Shown: piece by piece, positions 33,741-43,191 of the stretch
Numbering within the stretch: the stretch's first letter is position 1
Layout of the letters: the number at the start of each line of letters is the position of its first letter
DNA from: Bacillota bacterium
Lineage (GTDB): Bacteria; Bacillota; Clostridia; Christensenellales; Aristaeellaceae
Reading direction: 5' to 3'
Length of the DNA: 64,000 bases
Assembly (NCBI GenBank): GCA_023425025.1
Contig: JAFADG010000008.1
Location: forward strand, 110,738 to 174,737
The notes under the pieces: model-generated
What the model was told of the DNA's origin: nothing
The model's input: only the letters and a program-made list of their open reading frames with translations
The model's database searches: none
Position numbers and translations under genes: made by a program

Positions 33741-35225
33741 TTATTCTGTTACCCCATCCTTGAAAATGGTCAAATCCCGCTTGTCCAGCGATTCGGATTT
33801 GGCCTTTTTCTTGCCGGACGCGATATCCAGCACCAGCTCGTACAGTTCCGCGGTCAGCACTTCCATGGTTTCGCCTTCCACCAGCCGGCCGGCGTCAAAA
33901 TCGATCCAGTTGCTCTTGCGCCGGGCCAGGGTGCTGTTGCTGGCGATTTTCACGGTGGGCACCGCGCAGCCAAAGGGCGTGCCCCGGCCTGTGGTGAACA
34001 AAACCATGTGCGCGCCGGAAAACAGCAGCGCGTTGGAGGCCACCAGATCGTTGCCGGGGCTCTGCAACAGGCTCAGCCCCTTTTCCCGTGTGGGTTCACC
34101 GTATAATAGCACATCCATAACAGGGGCGGTTCCGCCCTTTTGCACACAGCCCAGCGATTTGTCCGCCAGGGTGGTGATGCCGCCATCCTTGTTACCCGGC
34201 GAGGGGTTTTCGTCGATGGGCTGATTGTAGCGCATGAAGTAGGATTTGAAGTCGTTGATCAGCGCCACCGTTTTGTCAAAGACCTCCCGGCTTACGCAGC
34301 GCTGCATCAGCAGCGTTTCCGCGCCGAACATCTCGGGCACTTCGGTCAGCAGGGCGCTGCCGCCCTGGGCGATGAGCCGGTCGGACAGGCTGCCCACCAG
34401 CGGGTTGGCGGTAATGCCGGAAAACCCGTCGGAACCGCCGCACTTCAAGCCCAAAACCAGCTCCGAAGCCGGTAATTCCCCACGCCTGTCCGCCGCCGCT
34501 CTGTCACACAGCTCCTTTACAAGCCCAAGCGCGGCCTCCACCTCATCCTCCACATCCTGGGCAATAAGGAATTTCACGCGGTCTTCATCATATGGGCCCA
34601 GCACCTTTTTCATTTCGGAAATCCGGTTGTTTTCGCAGCCCAGGCCCAGCACCAGCACGCCGCCGGCATTGGGATGGCGGATCAGGCCGCACAGCGCCTT
34701 TTGCGTATATTTCAGGTCATCCCCCAACTGGGAGCAGCCGAAGGGATGGCTGTAGGCCACCACGGCCTCCAGCCCGCCGCGCACAAACTGCTGGGCCTGC
34801 ACCTCTATTTGCTTGGCGACAGCGTTGACGCAGCCTACGGTGGGGATGATCCAAACCTCGTTGCGGATGCCCGCCTTGCCATCGGGCCGCTTGTAGCCCT
34901 GGAAGGTCTGCGCGGGCTGCTTTGGCAAAAACGAATACTGCGGCGCATACGCATACTCCAAAAGAGCATTCAGGCCGGAAGCCACATTGTGCGTGTGCAC
35001 ATGGCCGCCGGCGGGAATATCCGCCTTTGCGTGGCCGATGGAAAACCCGTACTTGATAACCGCGCCGCCGTTTGCAATATCGCGTACGGCAAACTTGTGC
35101 CCGGCAGGAATATCCTGCAGCAGCTTCACTTCCGCGCCATCCAGTGAAACAGCCATATCCTTTTTCAAGCTTTCAATTGCTACGGCAACATTATCGCCGG
35201 GATGAATCTTCATGTAGCTTTGCAT
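33741..35225 (-). CDS. uxaA: Altronate dehydratase
   Basis: A 494-residue iron-dependent dehydratase converting D-altronate to 2-keto-3-deoxygluconate. The N-terminal SAF domain is present (MKIHPGDNVAVAIESL, GHKFAVRDIANGGAVIKYG). The catalytic domain shows GIRNEVWIIPTVGCVN, HPFGCSQLGDD, LGLGCENNRI and GLKCGGSDGFSGITANP. The ATG at 35225 has GAGGA upstream and begins seven bases after the uxaB stop codon start, so the two are coupled. It completes the galacturonate branch. Confidence 0.96.
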   Translation of the reverse strand: MQSYMKIHPGDNVAVAIESLKKDMAVSLDGAEVKLLQDIPAGHKFAVRDIANGGAVIKYGFSIGHAKADIPAGGHVHTHNVASGLNALLEYAYAPQYSFLPKQPAQTFQGYKRPDGKAGIRNEVWIIPTVGCVNAVAKQIEVQAQQFVRGGLEAVVAYSHPFGCSQLGDDLKYTQKALCGLIRHPNAGGVLVLGLGCENNRISEMKKVLGPYDEDRVKFLIAQDVEDEVEAALGLVKELCDRAAADRRGELPASELVLGLKCGGSDGFSGITANPLVGSLSDRLIAQGGSALLTEVPEMFGAETLLMQRCVSREVFDKTVALINDFKSYFMRYNQPIDENPSPGNKDGGITTLADKSLGCVQKGGTAPVMDVLLYGEPTREKGLSLLQSPGNDLVASNALLFSGAHMVLFTTGRGTPFGCAVPTVKIASNSTLARRKSNWIDFDAGRLVEGETMEVLTAELYELVLDIASGKKKAKSESLDKRDLTIFKDGVTE

Positions 35226-35229
35226 ACGG

Positions 35230-36696
35230 TCATTCCTCAAAAAGTTTTTTCATGGCCGCCCGGGGGCCAAGCGTGCGGATGTTGTCAAGCTGAATTGCCA
35301 CAGCCTCCACAAAGCCGGGCACCAGGCTCAAATCCTGCCCCCAGAAGGCTGCGTTAGCGGCTGCACTTCGCGCATATTCCGCGGCCGGCTTTGCGCTTTC
35401 CGCCGCCATGAACGTAAGGGCTGGCAGGTCATCCTGCACGGGATAGGCGCCGCCATCCGGCCTTGTGCCCACGTATAAGCCGTCCGCCTGCTGTTTGATG
35501 GTATAGAAGGCCAGAAGCGCCGCGAAGGAAAAGGTCAGGCATTTGGGCAGCCTGCCGTTCGCCTTGTACGCATCCAGCAGCGAGGGCAGGATGCGGGATT
35601 TCCACTTCGACACGGAATTCAAAGCGATGGACAGCAGCGCGTGGCGGATGAACGGGTTTTCAAACCGCTCGAACACGCTGTCCGCAAAGGCCTTCACTTC
35701 TTCCGCGGGCAGGGGCACCGACGGGGAAATCTCGCCGTACACCGCTTCCTCCATGAACCTGCGGATATCGGGGTCCGCCATGCATTCCCCCACGATGTCC
35801 ATGCCCATCAAATAGGCGCCGAGAACTGTCGCCGTATGCGCGCCGTTTAGCAGCCTGACCTTCCGCTCGCGGTAAGGCCGCTGGTCACGGGTGAATACCA
35901 CCGGCAGCCCGGCCTTGTCCAATGGCAGCCTTACAGATATATCCCTGGGGCTCTCGATCACCCACAATGCAAAGGGCTCGCAGGCGGCCAGCAGCTTATC
36001 CTCATACCCAAGCTCCGCCCAATATTCCTGAATGGTATCCCTGGGATAGCCGGTAACAATCCTGTCCACCAGGGTGGAGCAGAACACGCAGCAGTCCTCT
36101 ATCCAGGCCTTAAAGCTTTCCGGCAGCTGCCAGGCATCGATCAACTGCAGCACGCAATCCTTGAGCTTTCCGCCGTTGTTTTCAATCAGCTCCACCGGGA
36201 GGATGATCATCCCCTTGTCTTTCGCGCCTTGAAAGTGTTCAAACCGCCGGAACAGAAACTGGGTCAGCTTACCGGGATAGGTTTTGGGCGGGCAGGCCGC
36301 CAGTTCATCGGACGCATCGAAAACAATGCCCGCTTCCGTGGTGTTGGAAACAATAAATTCCAGCGCCGGCTCCTTCGCCAGGGCGATATAAGCCTTATAC
36401 TCCTCCTGGGCGTCCACCGCTTGGCCGATGCAGGTCACGGCCCGGTTCTCCCTGACCACCTGCCCGCCGGCCTTGCCGCGCAGGCATACGGTGTACAGGT
36501 TGTCCTGCTGATGAAAGGCATCCAGCGAGCCAAAGGCGATGGGCTTGACGATGGCTACATCCCCGTCAAACAGCCCCTTTTCGTTGACGATATCCAGCAT
36601 ATAATCCACAAATGCCCGAAGGAAATTGCCTTCACCGTATTGGAGCACCCGGGTGGGCCTTTGCGTGCGGCGATACACCGATGTAATGCTTGTCAT
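35230..36696 (-). CDS. uxaB: Tagaturonate reductase (altronate oxidoreductase)
   Basis: A 488-residue mannitol dehydrogenase-family enzyme that reduces D-tagaturonate to D-altronate with NADH. The nucleotide-binding segment is VLQYGEGNFLRAFVDYM, the catalytic lysine region includes RKVRLLNGAHTATVLGAYL, and FIVSNTTEAGI is typical. It forms an operon with uxaA. A terminator lies between dctM and this gene, so it needs either readthrough from the TRAP operon or its own promoter, which I could not identify in the 114-base spacer. Confidence 0.94.
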   Translation of the reverse strand: MTSITSVYRRTQRPTRVLQYGEGNFLRAFVDYMLDIVNEKGLFDGDVAIVKPIAFGSLDAFHQQDNLYTVCLRGKAGGQVVRENRAVTCIGQAVDAQEEYKAYIALAKEPALEFIVSNTTEAGIVFDASDELAACPPKTYPGKLTQFLFRRFEHFQGAKDKGMIILPVELIENNGGKLKDCVLQLIDAWQLPESFKAWIEDCCVFCSTLVDRIVTGYPRDTIQEYWAELGYEDKLLAACEPFALWVIESPRDISVRLPLDKAGLPVVFTRDQRPYRERKVRLLNGAHTATVLGAYLMGMDIVGECMADPDIRRFMEEAVYGEISPSVPLPAEEVKAFADSVFERFENPFIRHALLSIALNSVSKWKSRILPSLLDAYKANGRLPKCLTFSFAALLAFYTIKQQADGLYVGTRPDGGAYPVQDDLPALTFMAAESAKPAAEYARSAAANAAFWGQDLSLVPGFVEAVAIQLDNIRTLGPRAAMKKLFEE

Positions 36697-36735
36697 AAGA
36701 AATCGACCCTTTCCAAATCATCCGTACATATTGTG

Positions 36736-36755
36736 AAAAAATGGGCAATGCCCAT
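36736..36755 (-). terminator. Terminator after dctM
   Basis: On the minus strand ATGGGCATTGCCCAT (36755-36741) is followed by a run of T ending at 36736. A second, stronger stem without a clear T-run (CCCCTCCTGA/TCAGGAGGGG, 36768-36792) lies just upstream. Confidence 0.7.
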
Positions 36756-36810
36756 GAAAACGCGAGTCCCCTCCTGATTCTATCAGGAGGGGCAAAATGG
36801 AGCCAGGCAA

Positions 36811-38136
36811 TTATTTCCCAAACAGAACCCCAGGCAGCCACAGGGAGATATCCGGAATGTAGGTAACCAGCAGCAGCACGACAACCATCATGGCAAACAT
36901 GGGCAGGGCGGCTATCGATGTCTTTTCTATGCTGGTCTTCCCAACGGCACAGCCTACGAACAGCGTGGTGCCCACCGGGGGTGTGAGCAGTCCAATGGCC
37001 GCGTTGAAAACCATCACAATGCCGAAATGGATGGGGTCCATACCGATCTTCGTCACCACAGGCAGCAGGATCGGCGTCATGATGATGATCATCGGAGCCA
37101 TATCCATGGGGCAGCCCAGCAGGAGCAGCAGCGCGTTGATGATCAGCAGGATGAGATACTTGTTCTGAGTGATGCTCAAAAGCAGGTTGGTGATCATATC
37201 AGGGATGCGCAGATCGGTCATCATATACGCAAAGGCCTTTGATGTACCGATCAGCGTGAGCACGATGGCCAGCGTCTTGAGGGAATTTTTGAGCACCTTG
37301 CCGATGTCCCGAAGCTTTGCGCTGCGGTACACAACATAGGTAAGAATGAACGTATACAGGCAGGCGAAAGCCGAGGATTCGGTCACGGTGAAAATGCCCG
37401 CTGCGACGCCGCCCATGATGATGACCAGGGTGAACATGGGCAGGATGGCCTCCAGCAATACCTTCAGGCGCTGCCCCTTGGGGATGATAACGCCCTTGGG
37501 GAACTTATACTTTACCCGCATGAAGAAGCACAAAAGCAGCATCGACAGGCCCACCAGGATGCCGGGAACCGCCCCGGCTATGAGCAGATGCTCCAGGTTC
37601 ACGTTGATGGCCTTGCCGCCAACCACCATCCCGGTGGCGCACAGCGCATAGATGACCATGTTGTGGCTGGGGGGTATCAGCACGCCCTGGGTGGCGGTAG
37701 CGACGGTCAGCGCCACGGAGAACTCAGGGGTGTACCCCTGCTTGACCATCATGGGGATTACCACCGAGCCCAGGGAGGAAACATCCGCCACGGCGGAACC
37801 GGAAATGCCGCCAAAGAACATGGAATCCAGACAGTTTACATAGGCCAGGCCGCCCCGGAAGCGGCCCACCAGCAGGTTTGCCAGCCCCACGATTTTTTCC
37901 GATATGCCCCCGGCGCCCATGATCTCCCCCATGAGGATGAAGAAGGGGATCGCCAGCAGCATAAAGCTGGAAACGCCGTCATACATGGAGTTGACCAGGT
38001 TGGTGAGCATCGTACCGTTGACCATAGCGGCACCCACGGCAGGCAGCAAAAGGGCAAAGGAAATGGGTACCTTCAGGATCATCAGCAGTACGAACCCGCC
38101 CAGCAGGATAATGGTGGCAAGGGTCGCAGTATCCAT
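36811..38136 (-). CDS. dctM: TRAP transporter large permease (DctM)
   Basis: A 441-residue protein with about 12 membrane helices and TRAP DctM signatures: PFFILMGEIMGAGGISEKIVGLA, GGISGSAVADVSSLGSVVIPMMV, PPSHNMVIYA and GCPMDMAPMIIIMTPILLPV. It is the ion-coupled translocating subunit. It starts one base after the dctQ stop, so both are probably translated together. Placement between hexuronate genes suggests a uronate substrate. Confidence 0.94.
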   Translation of the reverse strand: MDTATLATIILLGGFVLLMILKVPISFALLLPAVGAAMVNGTMLTNLVNSMYDGVSSFMLLAIPFFILMGEIMGAGGISEKIVGLANLLVGRFRGGLAYVNCLDSMFFGGISGSAVADVSSLGSVVIPMMVKQGYTPEFSVALTVATATQGVLIPPSHNMVIYALCATGMVVGGKAINVNLEHLLIAGAVPGILVGLSMLLLCFFMRVKYKFPKGVIIPKGQRLKVLLEAILPMFTLVIIMGGVAAGIFTVTESSAFACLYTFILTYVVYRSAKLRDIGKVLKNSLKTLAIVLTLIGTSKAFAYMMTDLRIPDMITNLLLSITQNKYLILLIINALLLLLGCPMDMAPMIIIMTPILLPVVTKIGMDPIHFGIVMVFNAAIGLLTPPVGTTLFVGCAVGKTSIEKTSIAALPMFAMMVVVLLLVTYIPDISLWLPGVLFGK

Positions 38137-38700
38137 TTACTCGGCCCCCTTCTCGGCAATAATCTGGGATATCTCATCCGTCGGCGGCTCGGTATAGAGC
38201 AGGTCCCCCGGCTTGACCGCGCGGGTCAGGAACAGGATGAGATCAAAGACCATGGAAAAGCCCACCACCGGAATGGCGGCGTATTTTACCCAGTTGGGCA
38301 GGCGGGTGATGGGCAGGAAGCCGGGCAGCGGCATCAGCCTGAGAATGTAGTCGCCGCCGTAGTAGAGCATGAACAGCCCGCAGGCCAGCACGCACAAATC
38401 AGCAAAAATGTTGATGCAGGCCCTCACCTTTCCGTCCTTGGGAAACAGGTTGTAGACCATGTCCATGCTGATATGGGTACGGTCGCGTACGCCCATGGCG
38501 CAGGCAAAGAAGGCAAAATAGCCGACCATCAGCCGAGGCACCTCCTCGGCCCAGGGGTTGCCAGTATTGAAAAAGTAGCGCAGGATTACCGAATAAATGA
38601 CGATGATCACCATGGCGGCCAGGGATATCTCCGCAAGGAGCAGAATTACTCTGTGCATCCATCTATTGATATCGTGGAGCACCTTTGCCATGACAGACAT
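38137..38700 (-). CDS. dctQ: TRAP transporter small permease (DctQ)
   Basis: A 187-residue protein with four predicted helices (EISLAAMVIIVIYSVILRYFF, VPRLMVGYFAFFACAMGVRD, ADLCVLACGLFMLYYGGDYI and YAAIPVVGFSMVFDLILFLTRA), the DctQ layout. The YxxxLRYFF and AMGVRDRTHISMD segments are diagnostic. Two starts nine bases apart (38700 and 38691) both fall near GGAGG; the first is kept here. Its partner dctM begins immediately downstream. Confidence 0.92.
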   Translation of the reverse strand: MSVMAKVLHDINRWMHRVILLLAEISLAAMVIIVIYSVILRYFFNTGNPWAEEVPRLMVGYFAFFACAMGVRDRTHISMDMVYNLFPKDGKVRACINIFADLCVLACGLFMLYYGGDYILRLMPLPGFLPITRLPNWVKYAAIPVVGFSMVFDLILFLTRAVKPGDLLYTEPPTDEISQIIAEKGAE

Positions 38701-38719
38701 TCACCTCCGTCATACAGTA

Positions 38720-38756
38720 GGGGAGGGACCGGCGGGGATACCGCCGATCCCTCCCC
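38720..38756 (-). other. Intercistronic hairpin between dctP and dctQ
   Basis: A 16-bp stem with one G-U-compatible mismatch (38720-38735 with 38741-38756) lies in the 80-base spacer between the binding-protein and permease genes. No T-run follows on the minus strand. It probably protects the dctP mRNA 3' end, giving more binding protein than permease. Confidence 0.65.
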
Positions 38757-38780
38757 ACATTGGTCAGTCAGGATGCATTT

Positions 38781-39776
38781 TTAGAAGTCCTTGCCGACTT
38801 CCTTGATGGCATTGATGATATCGGTATATTCTGCGCCGAATTCCTCATACAGGGGCGCCATGGCGGCTTCAAACTCGGCCCGGGCTTCCGGGGTCAGCTC
38901 GACGACGACGGCGCCGGCTTCGCGGACGATGGCCTCGGAGGCGGCTTCCTTCAGCGCCCACTGCTCGATTTCGTACTGCTGCACGGCCTTGGCACACTCA
39001 AAGATGATGGCCCGGTCGGCTTCGCTCAGGGAGTCCATGACAACCTTGGAGGCCAGCAGGATCTCGGGAACGCGGGTGTGCTGGTCCAGGATGTAGTACT
39101 TGGCGGCATTGTAGTCGCCCATGTTTTGATAGGTGGGCCAGTTGTTTTCCGCGCCGTCCACCACCTTGGTCTGGATGGCATTGAACACTTCGCCGGGGCC
39201 AATGCCGGCCACGCCGGTGCCGCCCAGGAGTTCCACCATCTTAAGCATCATGGTGTTGTTCTGCATGCGGATTTTCAGGCCCTTCATATCGGCCACGGTA
39301 CGGACTTCGCGGGTCAGGTAGAAGGAGCGGGAGCCGGCGTCATAGTAGCACAGGCCCACCAGGCCGGAGCCGGATTCCTCGATGCCTTTGAGAAGATTCT
39401 GGCCGATCTCGCCGTTGAGCACAGCCCACATATGTTCGCCGCTCTTGTACAGGTAGGGCATCTGGATGGCATTGATGGAGGGCACGAAGTTGGCCACAGG
39501 GGACGCGGACACGCGGGTGAAGGCCAATCCGCCCAGCTGCAGGGCCTCAATGGAGTCGGGCTCGTTGCCGAAAAGCACGCCGCCGGTGAACACCTCCACC
39601 TTAATGCGGCCTTCCGTCTTTTCCTCCACCAGACGGGCGAACTCATGGTCTGCCAGCGCGGTGGGATAGCCTTCGGCGTGCACTTCGGCCAGCTTGAGTA
39701 CAGTGACGGCGGAAGCGCTGCTGGCCAGAGCCAGCACAACAACCAGGGCAAGGATGACAGAAACCAGTTTCTTCAT
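38781..39776 (-). CDS. dctP: TRAP transporter substrate-binding protein (DctP)
   Basis: A 331-residue periplasmic-type receptor with signal peptide MKKLVSVILALVVVLALA. The DctP fold is evident from LKLAEVHAEGYPTALADHEFARLVEEKT, the carboxylate-binding arginine region LKIRMQNNTMMLKMVELLGG, and NAIQTKVVDGAENNWPTY. GGGAGG lies before the ATG at 39776; the frame open to 39839 is not used. Ligand is inferred to be a hexuronate such as galacturonate or glucuronate because of the flanking uxa, uxu and kdg genes. Confidence 0.93.
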   Translation of the reverse strand: MKKLVSVILALVVVLALASSASAVTVLKLAEVHAEGYPTALADHEFARLVEEKTEGRIKVEVFTGGVLFGNEPDSIEALQLGGLAFTRVSASPVANFVPSINAIQMPYLYKSGEHMWAVLNGEIGQNLLKGIEESGSGLVGLCYYDAGSRSFYLTREVRTVADMKGLKIRMQNNTMMLKMVELLGGTGVAGIGPGEVFNAIQTKVVDGAENNWPTYQNMGDYNAAKYYILDQHTRVPEILLASKVVMDSLSEADRAIIFECAKAVQQYEIEQWALKEAASEAIVREAGAVVVELTPEARAEFEAAMAPLYEEFGAEYTDIINAIKEVGKDF

Positions 39777-39907
39777 ACCAAGGTACCTCCCGTATGTAGT
39801 TTTATCCTTTACCGCAACGCTGCGGCAAAAAATCACCAAAGAAAAGCCTGCATGTGTGTTGGGCTTTTTGCAGATAAGGTATACATTCTCTTGCCATTTC
39901 TATAAGG

Positions 39908-39936
39908 ATCATATCATACCTTTTTCCAGGCGGCAA
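39908..39936 (-). promoter_or_regulatory. Promoter of the dctPQM operon
   Basis: On the minus strand TTGCCG (39936-39931) and TATGAT (39913-39908) are 17 bases apart, about 130 bases upstream of dctP. Confidence 0.65.
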
Positions 39937-39999
39937 GCAGAATCCCATCATTCCCAATACATAATATAACGATATATATGCCAAACAGAAGGTACAATG

Positions 40000-41073
40000 C
40001 TACAGCATTTGCACATTCAGTTCCTTGGCAATAGCCGCCATTTCATTCAGTGTTTTTTCCTGCACGGGTATACCCTTTGAGAGCCTCTCCTTCCTGGATT
40101 CCCACTCCTTTTCGCCATGGGTGTATATACGCTGCTGCTCCAATGCCTTCGGCGCATTGCGCAGCTTTTGAAGGTACACCGAAAATTCCTTTTTGATATT
40201 CACCTTATCGCCAAACAGGCCGTAATCCACGGCCATAAAGCACTGGGCGATGCCGGACCCGCTTGCATTTTGATAGATTCCATCCGACGTGGTACCGCCG
40301 GACAGAATCGCCGTAAACAATTCGCATATCAGGCCAAAGCCGTACCCCTTATAGCCCGACGTTTCCTCGCCGAAACCGCCCAGGGGCAGTATGCCGCCGC
40401 CCAGCTTCGCCGTGATATTTTGAAGTACCCGGCCGGCATCCGTCGTTTCCAGCCCGTTTTCATCCAGTACCCAGCCATTGGGCACAGGCTTTCCCTGCTT
40501 GTGGTATACCTCCAGCTTGCCTCTTGGCACAACGGTAGTGGCGGCGTCAAACAGGAAAGGGACCGGCTCCGCCGGCATGCAAAGCGCGATGGGATTGGAG
40601 CCCAGCATGGCCTTTTTAGAAAAGGTGGGGACCATAATCGCCTCGGAATTGGTCATGCATACGCCCATCAAATCATGGTCAAGCGCCATTTCCGCATAGA
40701 AGCCCGCAATGCCGTAGTGGTTGGAGTTGCGCACCGCCACCATGCCGATACCAACGTTCTTTGCCTTGGTAATCGCTATATCCATGGCATGGCAGGCCGC
40801 CAATTGCCCCATCATGTTCCTGGCGTCAACCACTGCCGACAGGGGCGTTTCAAACACTGTCTCCGGCCTGGCTTTTACATCCACCAGGCCGGAGGTAATT
40901 TCCTTGTGATAGCGTACAAACCGCTGTACGCCGTGAGATTCAATCCCGTTCAAATCAGCCCGAAGCAGCACATCAGCGATCAGGCCGCTTTCCTCCCCGG
41001 TAAAGCCATAGGCGCAGAAGGAACGAAGGCAGAAGGCGCGCAGATCCTCGTATGGAATCAGCCTGTACGCCAT
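40000..41073 (-). CDS. Ldh_2-family NAD(P)-dependent dehydrogenase
   Basis: A 357-residue member of the malate/L-lactate dehydrogenase (Ldh_2) family, which also includes 2,3-diketo-L-gulonate and ureidoglycolate dehydrogenases. Family blocks are DLNGIESHGVQRFVRY, VGIGMVAVRNSNHYGIAGFYAEMA (catalytic histidine), MLGSNPIALCMPA and GYKGYGFGLICELF. The ATG at 41073 has AAGGAG ten bases upstream. It follows kdgK in the KDG operon, so a keto-sugar acid reduction side step is plausible; substrate is not determinable here. Confidence 0.85.
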   Translation of the reverse strand: MAYRLIPYEDLRAFCLRSFCAYGFTGEESGLIADVLLRADLNGIESHGVQRFVRYHKEITSGLVDVKARPETVFETPLSAVVDARNMMGQLAACHAMDIAITKAKNVGIGMVAVRNSNHYGIAGFYAEMALDHDLMGVCMTNSEAIMVPTFSKKAMLGSNPIALCMPAEPVPFLFDAATTVVPRGKLEVYHKQGKPVPNGWVLDENGLETTDAGRVLQNITAKLGGGILPLGGFGEETSGYKGYGFGLICELFTAILSGGTTSDGIYQNASGSGIAQCFMAVDYGLFGDKVNIKKEFSVYLQKLRNAPKALEQQRIYTHGEKEWESRKERLSKGIPVQEKTLNEMAAIAKELNVQML

Positions 41074-41103
41074 GCGCTCCACACTCCTTCGTCATCCAAG
41101 TCG

Positions 41104-42141
41104 TTAGCGCTGCACCCGCCCGGAGCCGGAGCCCTTCATCAGGCTTTCCACTTCCGCCACGGACACGCGGTTGAAATCGCCATTGATGGCATGCTTCAGG
41201 CAGGAGGCCGCCACGGCAAACTCCAGCGCCTTTTTCTCGTCGCCATAGGTGTTGATGCCGTAAATCAGCCCCGCGCCGAAGCTGTCGCCGCCGCCTACCC
41301 GGTCCACGATATGGGTGATGGCATACTTGCGGGATAAGAAGAAGTCCGTCCCGTTGTACAGGCAGGCGCTCCAATCGTTGTGGTTGGCGTTCTTGCTTTC
41401 GCGCAGCGTGATGGCCACCCGCTTGACATTGGGGAACTCCTGCATGGCCAGGGCCGCGATGGTCTTGTACTGCTCCACGTTCAATTCGCCCGATTCCACA
41501 TCGCCATGGGATTCGGCCTTTAGGCCCAGCGCCATCTGGAAATCTTCCTCATTGGCGATCACCGTATCCACAAAGCGGACCAGTTCCCGCATGACTTCGG
41601 AAGCGGTTTTCCCATACTTCCACAAATTCTTGCGGTAATTGAGGTCGCAGCTCACATGCAGGCCAAGGGCCTTGGCGGCCTTCAACGCTTCCAGGCACAA
41701 ATCCGCCGCGCCCTGGCTGACGGCCGGGGTGATGCCGGTAAAATGGAACCAATTCGCGCCGGCAAAGGCCTTGTTCCAGTCGATATCGCCGGGCTTGGCT
41801 TTAGCGATGGCGGATTCCCCGCGGTCATAGATCACCTTGCTGGGCCGCTGCACGGCGCCGGTCTCCAGAAAGTAGATGCCCATGCGGTTGTTGTTTTTAA
41901 CGATATTGGACACATCGACCCCAAAGCCCCGCAGTTCCCTCAGGCAGGCTTCACCGATGTCGTTATTGGGCAAAAGGGTAACAAAAGCCGTATCCATGCC
42001 GAAATTGGCCAGGGACACGCAAACATTGGCCTCACCGCCGCCGAAGGTGGCCTCCAGGGCGGGGGACTGGAAAAAGCGCTCAAAGCCCGGGCTTTTCAGC
42101 CGCAGCATGATTTCACCGAAGGTAACGACCTTATTGCTCAT
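41104..42141 (-). CDS. kdgK: 2-keto-3-deoxygluconate kinase (PfkB family)
   Basis: A 345-residue ribokinase-fold sugar kinase that phosphorylates 2-keto-3-deoxygluconate to KDPG. N-terminal VVTFGEIMLRLKSPGFERFFQ and FGGGEANVCVSLANFG are kdgK-like. The catalytic C-terminal motif is DRVGGGDSFGAGLIYG with the aspartate base. It lies between the aldolase and the Ldh_2 gene, and in KDG operons this is the expected kinase. Confidence 0.93.
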   Translation of the reverse strand: MSNKVVTFGEIMLRLKSPGFERFFQSPALEATFGGGEANVCVSLANFGMDTAFVTLLPNNDIGEACLRELRGFGVDVSNIVKNNNRMGIYFLETGAVQRPSKVIYDRGESAIAKAKPGDIDWNKAFAGANWFHFTGITPAVSQGAADLCLEALKAAKALGLHVSCDLNYRKNLWKYGKTASEVMRELVRFVDTVIANEEDFQMALGLKAESHGDVESGELNVEQYKTIAALAMQEFPNVKRVAITLRESKNANHNDWSACLYNGTDFFLSRKYAITHIVDRVGGGDSFGAGLIYGINTYGDEKKALEFAVAASCLKHAINGDFNRVSVAEVESLMKGSGSGRVQR

Positions 42142-42159
42142 TTTTGTTCTCCCCCATTT

Positions 42160-43116
42160 TTACTTTTGAAGCAGGTGGATGGCGAAGCCCGCGATCTCAT
42201 CCTGCAAATAGACGGCGATCACCTTGCCGTTTTTCTCGGTAGCGCTGGCTTCATCAAAGGCAAAGCCCCGCTGCTGCAAGTGCCACTTGGCCCGCGGGAT
42301 GCTGTTGGTGCGGATGGCGATATGGCCATGGGTGCCGCGGAAGGGCTTTTTCATCAGCTCAATGCCCGTGCCCACAAACGCGGAGCTGTTGCCGTCCTTC
42401 ACTTCCCAGCCCAGCAGCGTACACAAAAGCTGCGCCTGACGCAGAGCGTTTTCCGGGGTGCCGGTATTGATGCCGATATGGGCCAGCTCAAAGCCCAGCA
42501 AAAGGGCCACCGCGCTCCTGGTGATGGATTTGACCTTTCCCCAATCCTTCGCATCCACCGCGTCCTGGGGCACCATCCAGCTGCCGCCGCAGGCCACCAC
42601 CTTGGGGAAGGACAGGTATTCCACCAGGTTCTTTTCACTGATGCCGCCGGTGGGCACAAAAGTAACATTGCCATAAGGCGCGCTCAGGGCCTTGATCATC
42701 GGAAGGCCGCCCAGCGATTCGGAGGGGAAGAATTTTACGGTCTTGAGCCCCAGGGACAGCGCCGTCTCAATATCGGAAGGATTGGCGCAACCGGGCAGCA
42801 CGGGCACACCTATCTTCTGGCAGTGCTCCACCACCTTGGGGTTCAGGCCGGGCGATACGATATAAGCCGCTCCGGCCGCCACAGCCCTGTCCACCTGCTC
42901 AGTCGTTAAAACGGTTCCGGCGCCCAGGATCACCTGAGGCAGCTGCTCGTGCACCAAGCGGATGGCTTCCTCCGCCGCCGCGGTGCGGAAGGTAATTTCC
43001 GCCACGGGCAGCCCGCCATCCAAAAGCGCTTTGCAAAGGGGCACCGCGTCAAACGCATCCTCCACCTTGATAACGGGCACCAGCCCGGCGAGGGACAATT
43101 TTTCCAGCATATCCAT
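42160..43116 (-). CDS. KDPG/KHG aldolase fused to a C-terminal VOC (glyoxalase-like) domain
   Basis: A 318-residue two-domain protein. Residues 1-205 are a class I KDPG aldolase, with VIKVEDAFDAVPLCKALLDGG, EITFRT and GAGTVLT, the Schiff-base lysine in LKTVKFFPSESLGG, and FVPTGGISEKNL. Residues 215-318 look like a VOC domain (GFELAHIGINTGTPENALRQAQLLCTLLGWEV, HIAIRT). The first cleaves KDPG to pyruvate and glyceraldehyde-3-phosphate. The VOC role is unknown. AAGGAAGG lies eight bases before the ATG. It is the second gene of the regulator-aldolase-kinase-dehydrogenase operon. Confidence 0.9.
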   Translation of the reverse strand: MDMLEKLSLAGLVPVIKVEDAFDAVPLCKALLDGGLPVAEITFRTAAAEEAIRLVHEQLPQVILGAGTVLTTEQVDRAVAAGAAYIVSPGLNPKVVEHCQKIGVPVLPGCANPSDIETALSLGLKTVKFFPSESLGGLPMIKALSAPYGNVTFVPTGGISEKNLVEYLSFPKVVACGGSWMVPQDAVDAKDWGKVKSITRSAVALLLGFELAHIGINTGTPENALRQAQLLCTLLGWEVKDGNSSAFVGTGIELMKKPFRGTHGHIAIRTNSIPRAKWHLQQRGFAFDEASATEKNGKVIAVYLQDEIAGFAIHLLQK

Positions 43117-43191
43117 TGATAACGCCTTCCTTATATGGTCATTTGATATATTCCAAAGATGCTTGCTGAGCCGATGCCCATAAACAGGCGG

